NCBI GenBank assembly: GCA_040365065.1
Contig: BAABNI010000001.1
Span: 1 to 64,000 of the forward strand
Reading direction: 5' to 3'
DNA: 64,000 nt
Origin: Pelagadaptatus aseana
GTDB taxonomy: Bacteria; Pseudomonadota; Gammaproteobacteria; Pseudomonadales; Cellvibrionaceae
Below the pieces are notes generated by a model, which ran no database searches, was not told the origin of the DNA, and saw nothing but the letters and a program-made list of their open reading frames with translations. This document shows positions 7,443 to 16,667 of the stretch, one piece after another. Each line of letters starts with the position of its first letter. The stretch's first letter is position 1. Made by a program: the position numbers and the translations under genes.

Positions 7443-8024
7443 ATGACCAACAACGATATTTTGCGTCGTATCCGCTACATTCTCGATTACAACGATCATC
7501 AGATGCTTGCCATAACTCGCAAGGCAGCACCGGACACCTCACTCAAACAAATCAATAGCTGGTTAAAAAAGGAAGACGATAAGGGCTATCAAGCCTGTCA
7601 GGACAGTCATTTGGCGGCCTTCTTAAATGGCCTGATTATTGAACAACGCGGCCCCAGAGGCGAAGATCTGCCCAGCAATGAACAGTCACTCAACAACAAT
7701 CTGATTTTGCGCAAACTCAAGATTGCCTTCCACCTGCAATCCGATGAGATCCTCGACATTCTTGAACTCGCCGAACTGAGCATCAGCGCCCACGAATTGA
7801 GCGCGCTGTTCAGACGCCCCGACCACAAACACTATCGGCAATGCAAAGACCAGATCCTCAGAAACTTCCTGATGGGCCTGCAATTGCAACGTCGCGGCGA
7901 CCTAAAACCCAGCAACGTAAAGCCCGCGAATAAAAAGTCCGCCAATAAAAAAACCGGTAACAAACAATCAGACAAAAAGCCCCCGCAGAGCTTTCAGTGG
8001 AATTGGAAGCCGGACGCCAAATAA
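7443..8024 (+). CDS. DUF1456 (YehS-like) protein
   Basis: 193 residues from ATG 7443. The longer frame from 7329 overlaps the previous gene and is not favoured. It contains two repeats of the DUF1456 unit: residues 1-65 (NNDILRRIRYILDYND, with the INSWLKKEDDKGY and LAAFLNGLIIEQRG motifs) and residues about 80-150 (NNLILRKLKIAFHLQSDEI, with ELSALFRRPDHKHYRQC and LRNFLMGLQLQRRG). E. coli YehS has the same doubled layout. The biochemical role is unknown. The C-terminal tail is a Lys/Asn-rich low-complexity run with imperfect repeats of N-K-K, and the DNA there shows short tandem repeats. It converges with chaC. Confidence 0.85.
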   Translation: MTNNDILRRIRYILDYNDHQMLAITRKAAPDTSLKQINSWLKKEDDKGYQACQDSHLAAFLNGLIIEQRGPRGEDLPSNEQSLNNNLILRKLKIAFHLQSDEILDILELAELSISAHELSALFRRPDHKHYRQCKDQILRNFLMGLQLQRRGDLKPSNVKPANKKSANKKTGNKQSDKKPPQSFQWNWKPDAK

Positions 8025-8066
8025 ACCCTGCAGCGGGCCAATACCACAAGCCCGGCTTGAAGCCCC

Positions 8067-8666
8067 CTAATCAATCAGCGCATCCAGGCTCTTGTCATCC
8101 AGACCCTGGTCATCCAGCAAATAGCGCTCCAGACGAAACACATGCTCGTCCTCATAGCCAAGCCTTCTCAGCGACGCCGCCAAGTGCATCAAGTAATCGC
8201 GATTACAGCCACTGGGGCCTCTGGAACGGGCAATATGGCGGGCAATTTCCGGCTCGGGCGCCGCACCCAGAAACGCGCCGTTGTCCTCACGGGCAATGTA
8301 AACCACCCCCGACTGACGATCCTCACCAGCGAATTCAAGCTCAACGCCCACCCGCAGGTAACCGTTCTTTTCCCGATAATCCAGATGTTCAAACACTTCG
8401 GCAGCAATCAGGTAAGCCATGCCACCACAGCGGGCCCCCGGTTCTTCCACCAGAGTGACCACCCGGCCCGGAGCCTCCGGGGTACCCCGGTGATCGTGGG
8501 AACCCTGCCAGAAACGGCGCGCATAGCCTTCGATGCTGGCGGCCCGGCGCTCAATAAAAGGGAAGTCGACTTTATAGATCAATGAGCCATAACCAAACAC
8601 CCACACCGGCTGGTCTGGGTGGTAGCTGTTCATCTGGCGATTGAGTTCAATGGTATTGGCAGTCAC
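8067..8666 (-). CDS. chaC: Glutathione-specific gamma-glutamylcyclotransferase
   Basis: 199 residues. ChaC cleaves glutathione to 5-oxoproline and Cys-Gly in the cytoplasm. The substrate-binding loop is VWVFGYGSLI, the RRFWQGSHDHRGTPEAPGR segment is typical of the family, and LDYREKNGY carries the catalytic Glu. Length and order fit bacterial ChaC. Two starts are possible: GTG 8664-8666 and ATG 8631-8633; neither has a clear ribosome site. The gene is 3' of and convergent with the DUF1456 gene and 78 bp downstream of phoX on the same strand. Confidence 0.93.
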   Translation of the reverse strand: MTANTIELNRQMNSYHPDQPVWVFGYGSLIYKVDFPFIERRAASIEGYARRFWQGSHDHRGTPEAPGRVVTLVEEPGARCGGMAYLIAAEVFEHLDYREKNGYLRVGVELEFAGEDRQSGVVYIAREDNGAFLGAAPEPEIARHIARSRGPSGCNRDYLMHLAASLRRLGYEDEHVFRLERYLLDDQGLDDKSLDALID

Positions 8667-8744
8667 GGTGCGTCACATAGATGGTATAAAAGACGACTGT
8701 AGCAACTTTTCCGGGCGGCACAAAATCCTGCGCTCGTGAATGGC

Positions 8745-10616
8745 TCAGGCGCCGATAACGCCACCATCCTCACGCTGAATCGCGATCACTGTAGACCTTG
8801 GTACACCGTCTTGTTCCGCACTGGGCCAACGCTTGGTAGGGTGCTGAATTCCGACAAACAGGGTGCGCTGATCGCCACTGAAGCACAGCCCGGTAATCTC
8901 GCAACCGACGGGGCCGGTCAGAAAACGCCTGATTTCTCCGGTGGCCGGATCACTCACCAGCATCTGATTATTGCCCATGCCGGCAAAGGCTCCCTCGTTG
9001 GAAACGTTGCCATCGGTCTGAATCCACAGACGCCCGGCCCGATCAAACGCCAAACCATCGGGGCTGTTAAACATATTATCTGCGGTAATATTGTCAGAGC
9101 CTGCGTACTCATCCTTAAACACCTGTGGATTACCCGCCAGGGCATAGAGATCCCAGTGAAAATCCACAGAGCCGTGATCGCCATCGACCGGCAGCCAGCG
9201 AACGATTTGGCCGAAGCGATTATTGACCCGGGGGTTAACCCCATTCAGCGGGTGCTGATCTTTTACTCCCCGGTGCTTGTTATTGGTCAGGGTGCACATC
9301 ACCATCGGCAGCGATGGATGACAGGCAACCCACTCCGGTCGATCCATGGTGGTGGCACCCACGTGGCGCGCGGCAAGACGGGCAAACACCAGAATGTAAT
9401 TCTGATCCGGGAAGCCATTAGCTGCCGTCAAACCGTTTTTGCCATGGGTCAGCTCCAGCCACTCACCGCGACCATCATCATAAAAACGGGCGGCGTAGAG
9501 GGTGCCTTTATCCAGCAACGTCAGATTGTGCTGTCGGTCACCTTCGATATAAGGCTCGTCGGAAACGTACTTATAGATAAATTCGCCGCGCTCATCGTCC
9601 CCCATGTACACCACCGCCCGGCCATCACGATTGAGGGTCAAGGCCGCGTTCTCGTGCTTGAAGCGCCCCAGTGCCGTGCGCTTTTTGGCGGTTGAGTCGG
9701 GTGCGTAAGGATCAATCTCCACCACCCAACCAAAGCGGTTGGCTTCGTTGGGCTCGCGACTGAAATCAAACCGTGACTGATGTTGCCACCAGTCAAAGTA
9801 ACCCGAACCGGCCTTGATACCGTAAGCGCGCTGCTCCCGGTTTACCTTGTGGTCTGCCGGGGCACCAAAGTAATTGTTGAAGTTTTCTTCACAGGTCAGA
9901 TAGGTTCCCCAGGGAGTCTGGCCACAGCCGCAGTTGTTGAGAGTGCCCCTCACCTGCACACCGGTGGGATCAGAGTGGGTCTTCAACCAGTGACAACCGG
10001 CTGCCGGGCCGGCCATGGCAAACGCCGCGGTCTGGCCGTGAAGACGGCGGTTATAGCGCGAACCCTGAACCACCGACCATTGCTGCCGGCTGTCGCGCTG
10101 CACCTCAAAAATACTGACACCGTGCGCATTGATCTCCTTGTTGACCGCCTCCGCATCCATGCCGCTGCCGCCATGGACGTGTAAAAAGCGACGATTGACG
10201 TATTCGTTATTGACCGCCATCAGGGCCCGGTCATGCACCAATGAACCATCGGCCTCCAATAGCGGGAACAGGCTCATGCCATCGGTATTGTCACCAAACT
10301 GACCGGCCTGATCTGTGGCGGTATTGGTCAGGGAAAATTCAGGTGCATCCTTCAGTATGGGATCACCCCAGGAAATCAGCAGATCGTAACGGTAACCTTC
10401 GGGCAACAAAACCCGGTCCTCGGTGCTGGCAGCAACAGGTGTGAACCCCATCAAGGTCGATTCGGGCAAGTCAGAAACCGTGGCAAGAACCTGCAGAGGC
10501 GTGCCAGCCAAAAAACCCGCCGCGCCACTTACCGCCCCCAACCTGATGAGATTGCGCCTTGAAAGCGCCTGCTCCATCACTTGATCAAACCCTAAGGGTT
10601 CACGATCAGCTGCCAT
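8745..10616 (-). CDS. phoX: PhoX-family alkaline phosphatase, Tat-exported
   Basis: 623 residues from ATG 10616, chosen over the GTG at 10625 because AAGGGG lies 8 bases upstream of the ATG. Residues about 19-40 form a twin-arginine signal (SRRNLIRLGAVSGAAGF), so it is folded before export. The body has the features of the PhoX/DUF839 beta-propeller: LLPEGYRYDLLISWGDP near the start, DNTDGMSLFPL, NNCGCGQTPWGTYLTCEEN, FKHENAAL and PDGLAFD, with many acidic residues for Ca and Fe ions. PhoX hydrolyses phosphomonoesters in the periplasm under phosphate limitation. Upstream (10682-10720) ATGACAG-like heptamers read CTGTCAT on this strand, resembling PhoB half-sites, though their spacing is not the usual 11 bp. 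Confidence 0.92.
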   Translation of the reverse strand: MAADREPLGFDQVMEQALSRRNLIRLGAVSGAAGFLAGTPLQVLATVSDLPESTLMGFTPVAASTEDRVLLPEGYRYDLLISWGDPILKDAPEFSLTNTATDQAGQFGDNTDGMSLFPLLEADGSLVHDRALMAVNNEYVNRRFLHVHGGSGMDAEAVNKEINAHGVSIFEVQRDSRQQWSVVQGSRYNRRLHGQTAAFAMAGPAAGCHWLKTHSDPTGVQVRGTLNNCGCGQTPWGTYLTCEENFNNYFGAPADHKVNREQRAYGIKAGSGYFDWWQHQSRFDFSREPNEANRFGWVVEIDPYAPDSTAKKRTALGRFKHENAALTLNRDGRAVVYMGDDERGEFIYKYVSDEPYIEGDRQHNLTLLDKGTLYAARFYDDGRGEWLELTHGKNGLTAANGFPDQNYILVFARLAARHVGATTMDRPEWVACHPSLPMVMCTLTNNKHRGVKDQHPLNGVNPRVNNRFGQIVRWLPVDGDHGSVDFHWDLYALAGNPQVFKDEYAGSDNITADNMFNSPDGLAFDRAGRLWIQTDGNVSNEGAFAGMGNNQMLVSDPATGEIRRFLTGPVGCEITGLCFSGDQRTLFVGIQHPTKRWPSAEQDGVPRSTVIAIQREDGGVIGA

Positions 10617-10681
10617 TGTGTTCACCCCTTAACAATTCGTCTTACAGGAACATGATTTAACCCGCCGCAGATGAAACCCAT

Positions 10682-10720
10682 ATGACAGCCACTGCAGCCT
10701 GCCGCCATGACAGATGACGC
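10682..10720 (-). promoter_or_regulatory. Possible PhoB half-sites upstream of phoX
   Basis: On the minus strand CTGTCAT occurs at 10707-10713 and 10682-10688, with a related GCGTCAT at 10714-10720. The heptamer matches the Pho-box unit, but starts are 25 and 7 bp apart rather than 11. Support is the match plus the phoX context only. Confidence 0.3.
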
Positions 10721-10786
10721 GTTAATCATTATGATATAACCATATTCACCTGCGGGCTTTTACCCCGATTACCCGAACAATCGCAG

Positions 10787-11974
10787 ATGCCTTTCACTCC
10801 CCATACATTATCAAACGCCTGGCACAAGGTTAAAAACTTTGGGGTTCGCCGCGACCTGCCCGCCGATGAGCAAAAGCGTATCACCATGACCAATGCGCTG
10901 ATTCTCATAACCATTGGCATCAATGTTTCTGTGACCACATTAACCATGATCAGCGAACTGTTGGCGACTGGCAACGTCAGCGTGACCGGGCTTCCGGGGC
11001 TGATTTCCTATGGTTTGTGCGCCATCGTGTCACTGGGCTTTCAACTCAACCAGCGTGGACACTATCTGCGTGCACGCTACCTGCTACTCAGTATCTGGTG
11101 GTTTTTTATTACCGCCATGTGCATCGTCTTTGGCGAGGCCATTCGCTTTGATCAGTACTTTCTGACACTGATGGCCATTCCGCTGATGATTTTCAAGCAA
11201 CGCTCTCACATGTTGTTTGCCTTTGCGGTGAGCGTGCTACTGAATGCCGCCTGCCAGATCAATTATCGCATCAACGACGCCCTGATCATCACCCCTGAGC
11301 CCTTTGCTGATTATCGCTATGCACTGCATTCCATTTTTATGGTGGCGATGCTTTACGGCATCATCTTCTATTTCAAATACCTGAATGAGAAGCATGAATT
11401 TCAAATTCAGGAAGAAATTGAAGTACGCAAACAGACCGAACTGGCCCTGCAACTGGCCAATGAAAAAGCCATTGAGCTGGCCAATACCGACTTCCTCACG
11501 GGCGTTCACAACCGTCGCTTTTTCTATAAACAGGCAGAGCGTATTTTCAATGAGCACGATCGTTACAACAACAACCTGTCTCTGATACTGATTGACCTTG
11601 ATCATTTTAAGCGCGTCAATGACCAGTATGGCCATGCCGTTGGTGATGAGGTCTTGGTGGCGGTCTCCAGCCTGCTGAAAAACATGACGCGCAATACCGA
11701 TGTGCTGGCGCGCATCGGCGGCGAAGAGTTCGCCATTCTGCTGCCTCAAACCAGCATGGAAGACGCCTTCACCCAGGGTGAACGGCTGCGCCACGCCACT
11801 CAACAACTCTCAATTCAATCGGATACCCATACCGTAAGTATTACGCTGAGTCTGGGTATCGCCGATCGCAACAGCGACATCAAGAGCTTTGATGACCTCT
11901 TCAATCTGGCCGATATCGCACTCTATCAAGCCAAGCACCGGGGTCGTAATCAGCTGGTTATCTCCAACGGATAA
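10787..11974 (+). CDS. Membrane-bound diguanylate cyclase (GGEEF)
   Basis: 395 residues. About six hydrophobic helices occupy residues 35-205 and form the sensory part; I do not recognise it as a named MASE type. A coiled-coil linker (about 205-228, EIEVRKQTELALQLANEKA) leads into the GGDEF domain, starting at NTDFLTGVHNRR. The active site is GGEEF in ARIGGEEFAIL, and an RxxD inhibitory site (RNTD) lies five residues before it. Both the catalytic and the feedback sites therefore appear functional. It diverges from phoX across 170 bp. It stands alone and is followed by an acyl-CoA dehydrogenase after 174 bp. Confidence 0.92.
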   Translation: MPFTPHTLSNAWHKVKNFGVRRDLPADEQKRITMTNALILITIGINVSVTTLTMISELLATGNVSVTGLPGLISYGLCAIVSLGFQLNQRGHYLRARYLLLSIWWFFITAMCIVFGEAIRFDQYFLTLMAIPLMIFKQRSHMLFAFAVSVLLNAACQINYRINDALIITPEPFADYRYALHSIFMVAMLYGIIFYFKYLNEKHEFQIQEEIEVRKQTELALQLANEKAIELANTDFLTGVHNRRFFYKQAERIFNEHDRYNNNLSLILIDLDHFKRVNDQYGHAVGDEVLVAVSSLLKNMTRNTDVLARIGGEEFAILLPQTSMEDAFTQGERLRHATQQLSIQSDTHTVSITLSLGIADRNSDIKSFDDLFNLADIALYQAKHRGRNQLVISNG

Positions 11975-12148
11975 TCCCTCCAGCTCGCTCAGGCAATTTC
12001 TCGCCGGGTCTTTTATCCACTTTCTCCAGCCGGATTGATCTTTGGTTTCAATCGTCAGGCGCCTTATTGAGCAATACTACAAACAGATATAGTGTTACTT
12101 CAAACACCTTATTTGCACGAAAAACTCACAATAAAAAAGGACTGCATC

Positions 12149-13324
12149 ATGCGCGACATCATCGACAGCCTGTTTGCTGGCAGCGAACACCACGAGCTTT
12201 ATATGGGCGTTATGGAAACCGTCGAAGGGATGGTTCGCGACTTCCCCCAGGATGCCTGGAAACGCAAGATGGTGGGCGATGCCCAGTTTGAAAAAGACAT
12301 ACTGCAAGCGGTTTATGATGCCGGCCTGATGGGGCTCGGAGTATCGGAGCAATACGGCGGCATGGGCGGTGGTCTGTTAGGCCAGGTACTGGTGACCGAT
12401 ATGCTGTCGCAAAACGGCCTGGCTTCCATGGGCGCGGTACTCACCGGTTTCTGTCGCGAGCCACTGCTGAATCACGGCACCGCCGAGCAGATCGAAAAAT
12501 ACGCCGTACCCTCCATCAGCGGCGACAAAGCCTTTTGCATTCTGGCCACCGAACCAGACGCCGGTACCAACACCTTCAACATCGCCACCAAGGCGGTTAA
12601 ACAGGGCGACAAGTGGATTCTCAACGGCCAGAAAACCTATGTCACCCAGGCCGCGGACGCCGATTACGGTTTCCTGATCGCCAAAACCGGGCTCGATGCC
12701 CCCGGCGCCCTGTCGGTGTTTGTACTGGACATGAAGAGCCCCGGGGTCGAACTGCAGGAACTCAATATCCGCACCATGGGCACAGAAAAACAGTACAGCG
12801 TTTTCTTTGATGACGTGGCAATGCCAGCCGATGCCCTGATCGGTGAAGAGGGCAAAGGTGGCAAGTACATGTTTGCCGGACTCAATGCCGAACGCCTGAT
12901 CATCTCAGCCCTGACCCTGGGCATGTCGGATCTGGCCCTGCGTGAAACCGTCGCCTACGTTAATGAGCGCCAGATTTTCGGCAAGGCGCCGGTAGGCTCC
13001 TATCAGGGGGTGCAACACCCACTGGCCCAATGCAAGGCAGAAACCGAAGCCGCCCGGCTGATGATGTATCAGGGCACCAAGCTGTTCGATGAAGGCAAGG
13101 ACGCCAGCAAATACGCCAATATGGCCAAGCTGCTGTCCTCCAATGCGGCCAACACCATGTGCGATCTGGCCATCCAATTCCATGGGGGCGGCGGCCTCGA
13201 CGAGGACATCGGCATGCTGGCCCTGTGGCGCACCACCCGAGCCATTCGCATTGCCCCCATCAACAACGAAATGGTGCTCAACTACATTGCCCAGCACTGC
13301 ATGGGCATGCCGCGTTCCTATTGA
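12149..13324 (+). CDS. Acyl-CoA dehydrogenase-family protein
   Basis: 391 residues from ATG 12149, with AAAGGA 7 bases upstream. Domains follow the family order: N-terminal helical part (1-115), beta middle domain with FCILATEPDAGTNTF and WILNGQKTYVTQA (about 125-235), and C-terminal helical bundle including ERQIFGKAPVGSYQGVQHPLAQCKAE and IQFHGGGGLDEDIGM. It should oxidise an acyl-CoA-type thioester with FAD, passing electrons to ETF. At the place where most family members read I-Y-E-G-T with the catalytic Glu, this one reads IAPINNEM. The base is thus shifted by one residue or lies elsewhere, as in some FadE subgroups. It is followed by a convergent GlxA-type regulator. Confidence 0.9.
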   Translation: MRDIIDSLFAGSEHHELYMGVMETVEGMVRDFPQDAWKRKMVGDAQFEKDILQAVYDAGLMGLGVSEQYGGMGGGLLGQVLVTDMLSQNGLASMGAVLTGFCREPLLNHGTAEQIEKYAVPSISGDKAFCILATEPDAGTNTFNIATKAVKQGDKWILNGQKTYVTQAADADYGFLIAKTGLDAPGALSVFVLDMKSPGVELQELNIRTMGTEKQYSVFFDDVAMPADALIGEEGKGGKYMFAGLNAERLIISALTLGMSDLALRETVAYVNERQIFGKAPVGSYQGVQHPLAQCKAETEAARLMMYQGTKLFDEGKDASKYANMAKLLSSNAANTMCDLAIQFHGGGGLDEDIGMLALWRTTRAIRIAPINNEMVLNYIAQHCMGMPRSY

Positions 13325-13346
13325 TCGCCGCTCATCAAAGCAAACC

Positions 13347-14333
13347 TCATCGAGCCACGTGCACGGCCCGGAAACGGGCCCGATAGTTGTTCGGTGTAAA
13401 CCCCGAGCGCCGCTTGAACAAACGAATAAACGAGCTGACATCCTCATAGCCCACCTCATGGGTGACCTCTTCCACGGACTTGTTGGATTGCACCAACAGA
13501 CGGCAGGCCATATCCAGACGAATATCCTGCAGGTAACTCAGTGGCGACAAACCGGTGGCCAATTTGAAACGGCGCAGTAACGAGCGATTGGATAAGCCAA
13601 ATGCATGCCCCAGATCATCCATACTGATCGCCTCGCGATAGTGCGCCTCAAGCCAGTGCTGAATCTCCAGAATGGTTTTATCGCCGTGGTACTTCAGGCT
13701 CGCCAACGGTGAAAACGACAGCTGCGTCGAGCGCTCCAAATCCACCATAAAGTATTTGGCGGTGTCCATGGCGGTTCGATGGCCACAGAACAGTTCGATC
13801 AGGTGCAACCCCAGATCAAACCAGGAGGTGCCTCCCGCGTCGCAGATCAGATTGCCGTCTACGGTCAGCAGCTGATCGGGACGCAAATCCACCTTGGGGT
13901 AGCGCTCGCGAAAATCATCCACCGCGGACCACAGGGTGGTTGCCTGGCGGCCATCCAGCAGGCCCGCCTCGGCGGCAAAGAAAACCCCGGTGCTGTTGCA
14001 GCCAATGATGCAATTGCGCTGCTGCAATCGCTGCAGTAATTCAATCACATCGCTGTTCCGGGTTAAGGTCAGATCGATCTCTCCGGTGATGTTGGGCAGC
14101 AAAACCACATCGCTGTCTTCGATGTCCTGCAGTGAACAATGTGGCGTTATCGACAGGTTGTTCATCACCTTGACCGGCTGACCATCGCGACTGGCCAGAC
14201 GCACCTGAAAACGGGGCTCACGCTGGCGCTGTTGGCGCTGATAAATATTGCCCGCGAAATACAGCATGTCGCTCATGCCCATGGCCGCAGCGGCCAGCGC
14301 ATAGTCGAATACCACAATGCTTATTTTGATCAA
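13347..14333 (-). CDS. GlxA-type AraC-family transcription regulator (DJ-1/PfpI + HTH)
   Basis: 328 residues from TTG 14331-14333. The TTG is supported by AAAGGAAG 7 bases upstream. Residues 1-190 form a DJ-1/PfpI-like amidotransferase-type domain with the nucleophile elbow IIGCNSTGVFFAAEAGLL and the ATTLWS segment. Residues about 222-325 form the AraC double helix-turn-helix (LGHAFGLSNRSLLRRFKLATG and EVGYEDVSSFIRLFKRRSGFTP). This class senses small metabolites such as quaternary amines, but the ligand here is unknown. The gene diverges from the molybdopterin oxidoreductase at 14504, its most likely target. Confidence 0.92.
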   Translation of the reverse strand: MIKISIVVFDYALAAAAMGMSDMLYFAGNIYQRQQRQREPRFQVRLASRDGQPVKVMNNLSITPHCSLQDIEDSDVVLLPNITGEIDLTLTRNSDVIELLQRLQQRNCIIGCNSTGVFFAAEAGLLDGRQATTLWSAVDDFRERYPKVDLRPDQLLTVDGNLICDAGGTSWFDLGLHLIELFCGHRTAMDTAKYFMVDLERSTQLSFSPLASLKYHGDKTILEIQHWLEAHYREAISMDDLGHAFGLSNRSLLRRFKLATGLSPLSYLQDIRLDMACRLLVQSNKSVEEVTHEVGYEDVSSFIRLFKRRSGFTPNNYRARFRAVHVAR

Positions 14334-14503
14334 CGGTCGGCTTCCTTTGCAGATACAGCGCCATCATTGCAACTGTGCCTTAAGCAAAACCAGATGGCGA
14401 ATTCAGCACATTTTATGTCGATTACTACAATTACATATCCACACAGCAACTGCCAGAATTTCCGGTTATTAAGCGCCACAAAAACAACCGAGAGATCAGG
14501 GCC

Positions 14504-16618
14504 ATGAGCGAACCCCAAACCCACTACCGTACCTGCAACATCTGCGAGGCCATGTGCGGCCTTGAGATCAAACATCAGGGTGAAGAGATTCTGTCCATCA
14601 AACCGGACAAACAGGACCCCTTCAGCCGCGGTCACATCTGCCCCAAGGCCGTGGCCCTGCAGGATTTTTACAAGGACCCGGACCGGATTCGCACCCCCAT
14701 GAAGAAAACCGCCGATGGCTGGCAGGAAATCAGCTGGGAGGCTGCCTTCGATGAAATTCAGGAAAAGGTACAGCAACTGCAACAGGCCTATGGCAACGAT
14801 GCGGTGGGTGTCTACATGGGCAACCCCAACGCCCACAATCTGGGCAACGCCCTGTTTCTGAAAAAATTTCACCGCGCCCTGAATTCAAGAAACATCTATA
14901 GCTCCGCCTCGGCCGATCAGCTGCCGCACCACACCGCCTCCAATTACATGCTCGGTGGCGGCATGGTGATTCCGGCACCCGACATTGATCGCACCGACTA
15001 TATGCTGATCATTGGCGGCAATCCGGTGGTATCCAATGGCAGCATGATGACCGCCGCCGGTGTGCCCGACCGCCTCAAAGACATCAAGAAACGCGGCGGC
15101 AAGATTGTGGTGATCGACCCGCGCCGCACCGAAACCGCGAAACTGGCCAGCGAACATATTTTTATCCGCCCGGAAAAAGACGCCCTGCTGCTGATGGCGA
15201 TGATCAACACCATCCTCACTGAAGGCCTGGCGGATCTGGGCCACCTCAGCGATGTGGTTCAGGGGCTGGATGATCTGGCGCAGGCCGCACGCCCCTTCAG
15301 CGCCGAGCAGGTGGCAGAGGTGGTCGGTATCGACAGCGACACCATCAAGCGCATCGCCCGGGAAATGGCCAGCGCGCCATCGGCGGTTTGCTACAGCCGC
15401 ATGGGCGCCTCAACCCAGTCGTTTGGCGGTCTGTGCCTGTGGCTGACCTACGCTCTGAACATCATTACCGGCAACTTTGATAGCGTTGGTGGTGCCATGT
15501 TCCCCATGCCCGCCTTCGATCTGCTGGCGGCCACACCCAAAGGCAAAGCCAGCAGCTACGGTCGCTACCAGTCGCGAGTGCGGCAGCTGCCCTATGGCAA
15601 TTCCGAATTTCCGGTGGCCACTCTGGCCGACGAAATCCTCACCGAAGGCGAGGGCCAGATTCGCGCCATGTTCACCGTGGCGGGCAACCCGGTACTCTCG
15701 GCTCCCGGCGGCGATCGGTTGACCGAGGCCTTCGAAAACCTCGATTTTATGGTATCCATCGATATCTATCTGAACGAAACCACCAAGCACGCGGATATCT
15801 TTTTACCCTCGACCACCGGTCTGGAAATCAACCACTACGACATCTTCTTCAACAGTTTTGCGGTGCGCAACAACGCCAAGTTCTCACCCGCCATGTTCGA
15901 GAAAAAAGCCCATCAGAAACACGACTGGGAAATTCTCAAAGCGTTGATTTGCCGCCTAACCGACAGCGAAGACGACGGCATCACGCCGGAAATGATTCTC
16001 GACATGGGCATCAAAAACGGTCACTACAAGGATCAGGGTCTGAGTCTGCAAACGCTGCTGGACAATCCCCACGGCATCGATCTTGGCCCGCTGCAGCCCT
16101 GTCTCGAGCAGCGCATCAAAACCGGCGATGGCCAGATTCAACTGGCGCCAGCGTTCTACCTCAACGACGTGCCGCGCCTGCACAACTATCTGCAAACCGA
16201 AGCGGACGACCGGGATGATTTTCCTTTCGACATGATTGGTCGCCGATTGGCCCGCAGCCACAACACCTGGACCCAAAACGCCCAGCGACTGGTGAAAGGC
16301 CGCAACCCGGTGACCCTGCAACTGCACCCCGATGACGCTTCGGCCCTGAATCTGAGCAGCGGCCAGATGGCGCGGGTCACCTCGGCCACCGGCCGCATCG
16401 ACATCGAAGTGGACGTCAACGATGGTATTCGCCCGGGGGTCGTCAGCATCCCTCAGGGCTGGGGCCACAATCACCGCGATACCCGCATGAACATTGCCGC
16501 AACACAACCCGGTGTCAGCATCAACAGCCTGACCGACAGTCAGCGCATCGACCCGCTGACCGGTAACGCCGCGTTTAACGGCACACCGGTAGCGATTCAG
16601 GCACTCAGCCCTCAATAA
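14504..16618 (+). CDS. Molybdopterin oxidoreductase, DMSO-reductase/formate-dehydrogenase-like
   Basis: 704 residues with no Tat signal, so it is cytoplasmic. C11, C14, C18 and C46 (CNICEAMC then GHICPKA) ligate a [4Fe-4S] cluster. The molybdopterin-guanine-dinucleotide domains follow: IIGGNPVVSNGSM, VVIDPRRTETAKLA, FTVAGNPVLSAPGG and DIFLPSTTGLE. The C-terminal cap has NPVTLQLHPDDASALNL and VSIPQGWGHN. The Mo ligand is probably in SSASADQLPHH rather than a Cys or Sec, so it is not a typical formate dehydrogenase. No electron-transfer or membrane subunits adjoin it. The substrate is unknown. It is followed after 49 bp by a DUF1295 membrane protein, likely in one operon ending at the terminator at 17640. 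Confidence 0.88.
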   Translation: MSEPQTHYRTCNICEAMCGLEIKHQGEEILSIKPDKQDPFSRGHICPKAVALQDFYKDPDRIRTPMKKTADGWQEISWEAAFDEIQEKVQQLQQAYGNDAVGVYMGNPNAHNLGNALFLKKFHRALNSRNIYSSASADQLPHHTASNYMLGGGMVIPAPDIDRTDYMLIIGGNPVVSNGSMMTAAGVPDRLKDIKKRGGKIVVIDPRRTETAKLASEHIFIRPEKDALLLMAMINTILTEGLADLGHLSDVVQGLDDLAQAARPFSAEQVAEVVGIDSDTIKRIAREMASAPSAVCYSRMGASTQSFGGLCLWLTYALNIITGNFDSVGGAMFPMPAFDLLAATPKGKASSYGRYQSRVRQLPYGNSEFPVATLADEILTEGEGQIRAMFTVAGNPVLSAPGGDRLTEAFENLDFMVSIDIYLNETTKHADIFLPSTTGLEINHYDIFFNSFAVRNNAKFSPAMFEKKAHQKHDWEILKALICRLTDSEDDGITPEMILDMGIKNGHYKDQGLSLQTLLDNPHGIDLGPLQPCLEQRIKTGDGQIQLAPAFYLNDVPRLHNYLQTEADDRDDFPFDMIGRRLARSHNTWTQNAQRLVKGRNPVTLQLHPDDASALNLSSGQMARVTSATGRIDIEVDVNDGIRPGVVSIPQGWGHNHRDTRMNIAATQPGVSINSLTDSQRIDPLTGNAAFNGTPVAIQALSPQ

Positions 16619-16663
16619 CACTTAACCGAGACAACACTTAATCGAGATAACACTTACCGAGAT
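16617..16663 (+). repeat. Three tandem 15-16-bp repeats between stop and next start
   Basis: AACACTTAACCGAGAC (16617-16632), AACACTTAATCGAGAT (16633-16648) and AACACTTACCGAGAT (16649-16663) lie head to tail. They begin inside the stop codon of the molybdopterin gene and end 4 bases before the ATG at 16668. Each copy ends in CGAGA, a weak ribosome-site-like purine run, so copy number could tune translation of the next gene. Confidence 0.9.
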
Positions 16664-16667
16664 AACC

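Noticed and set aside
8736..9695. A 319-codon plus-strand frame
   Set aside because: It lies wholly antisense to phoX, whose motifs are clear, and has no recognisable domain.
10682..10720. A firm Pho box
   Set aside because: Half-sites match CTGTCAT but the 25- and 7-bp spacing does not give the usual 11-bp repeat; kept only as a low-confidence feature.
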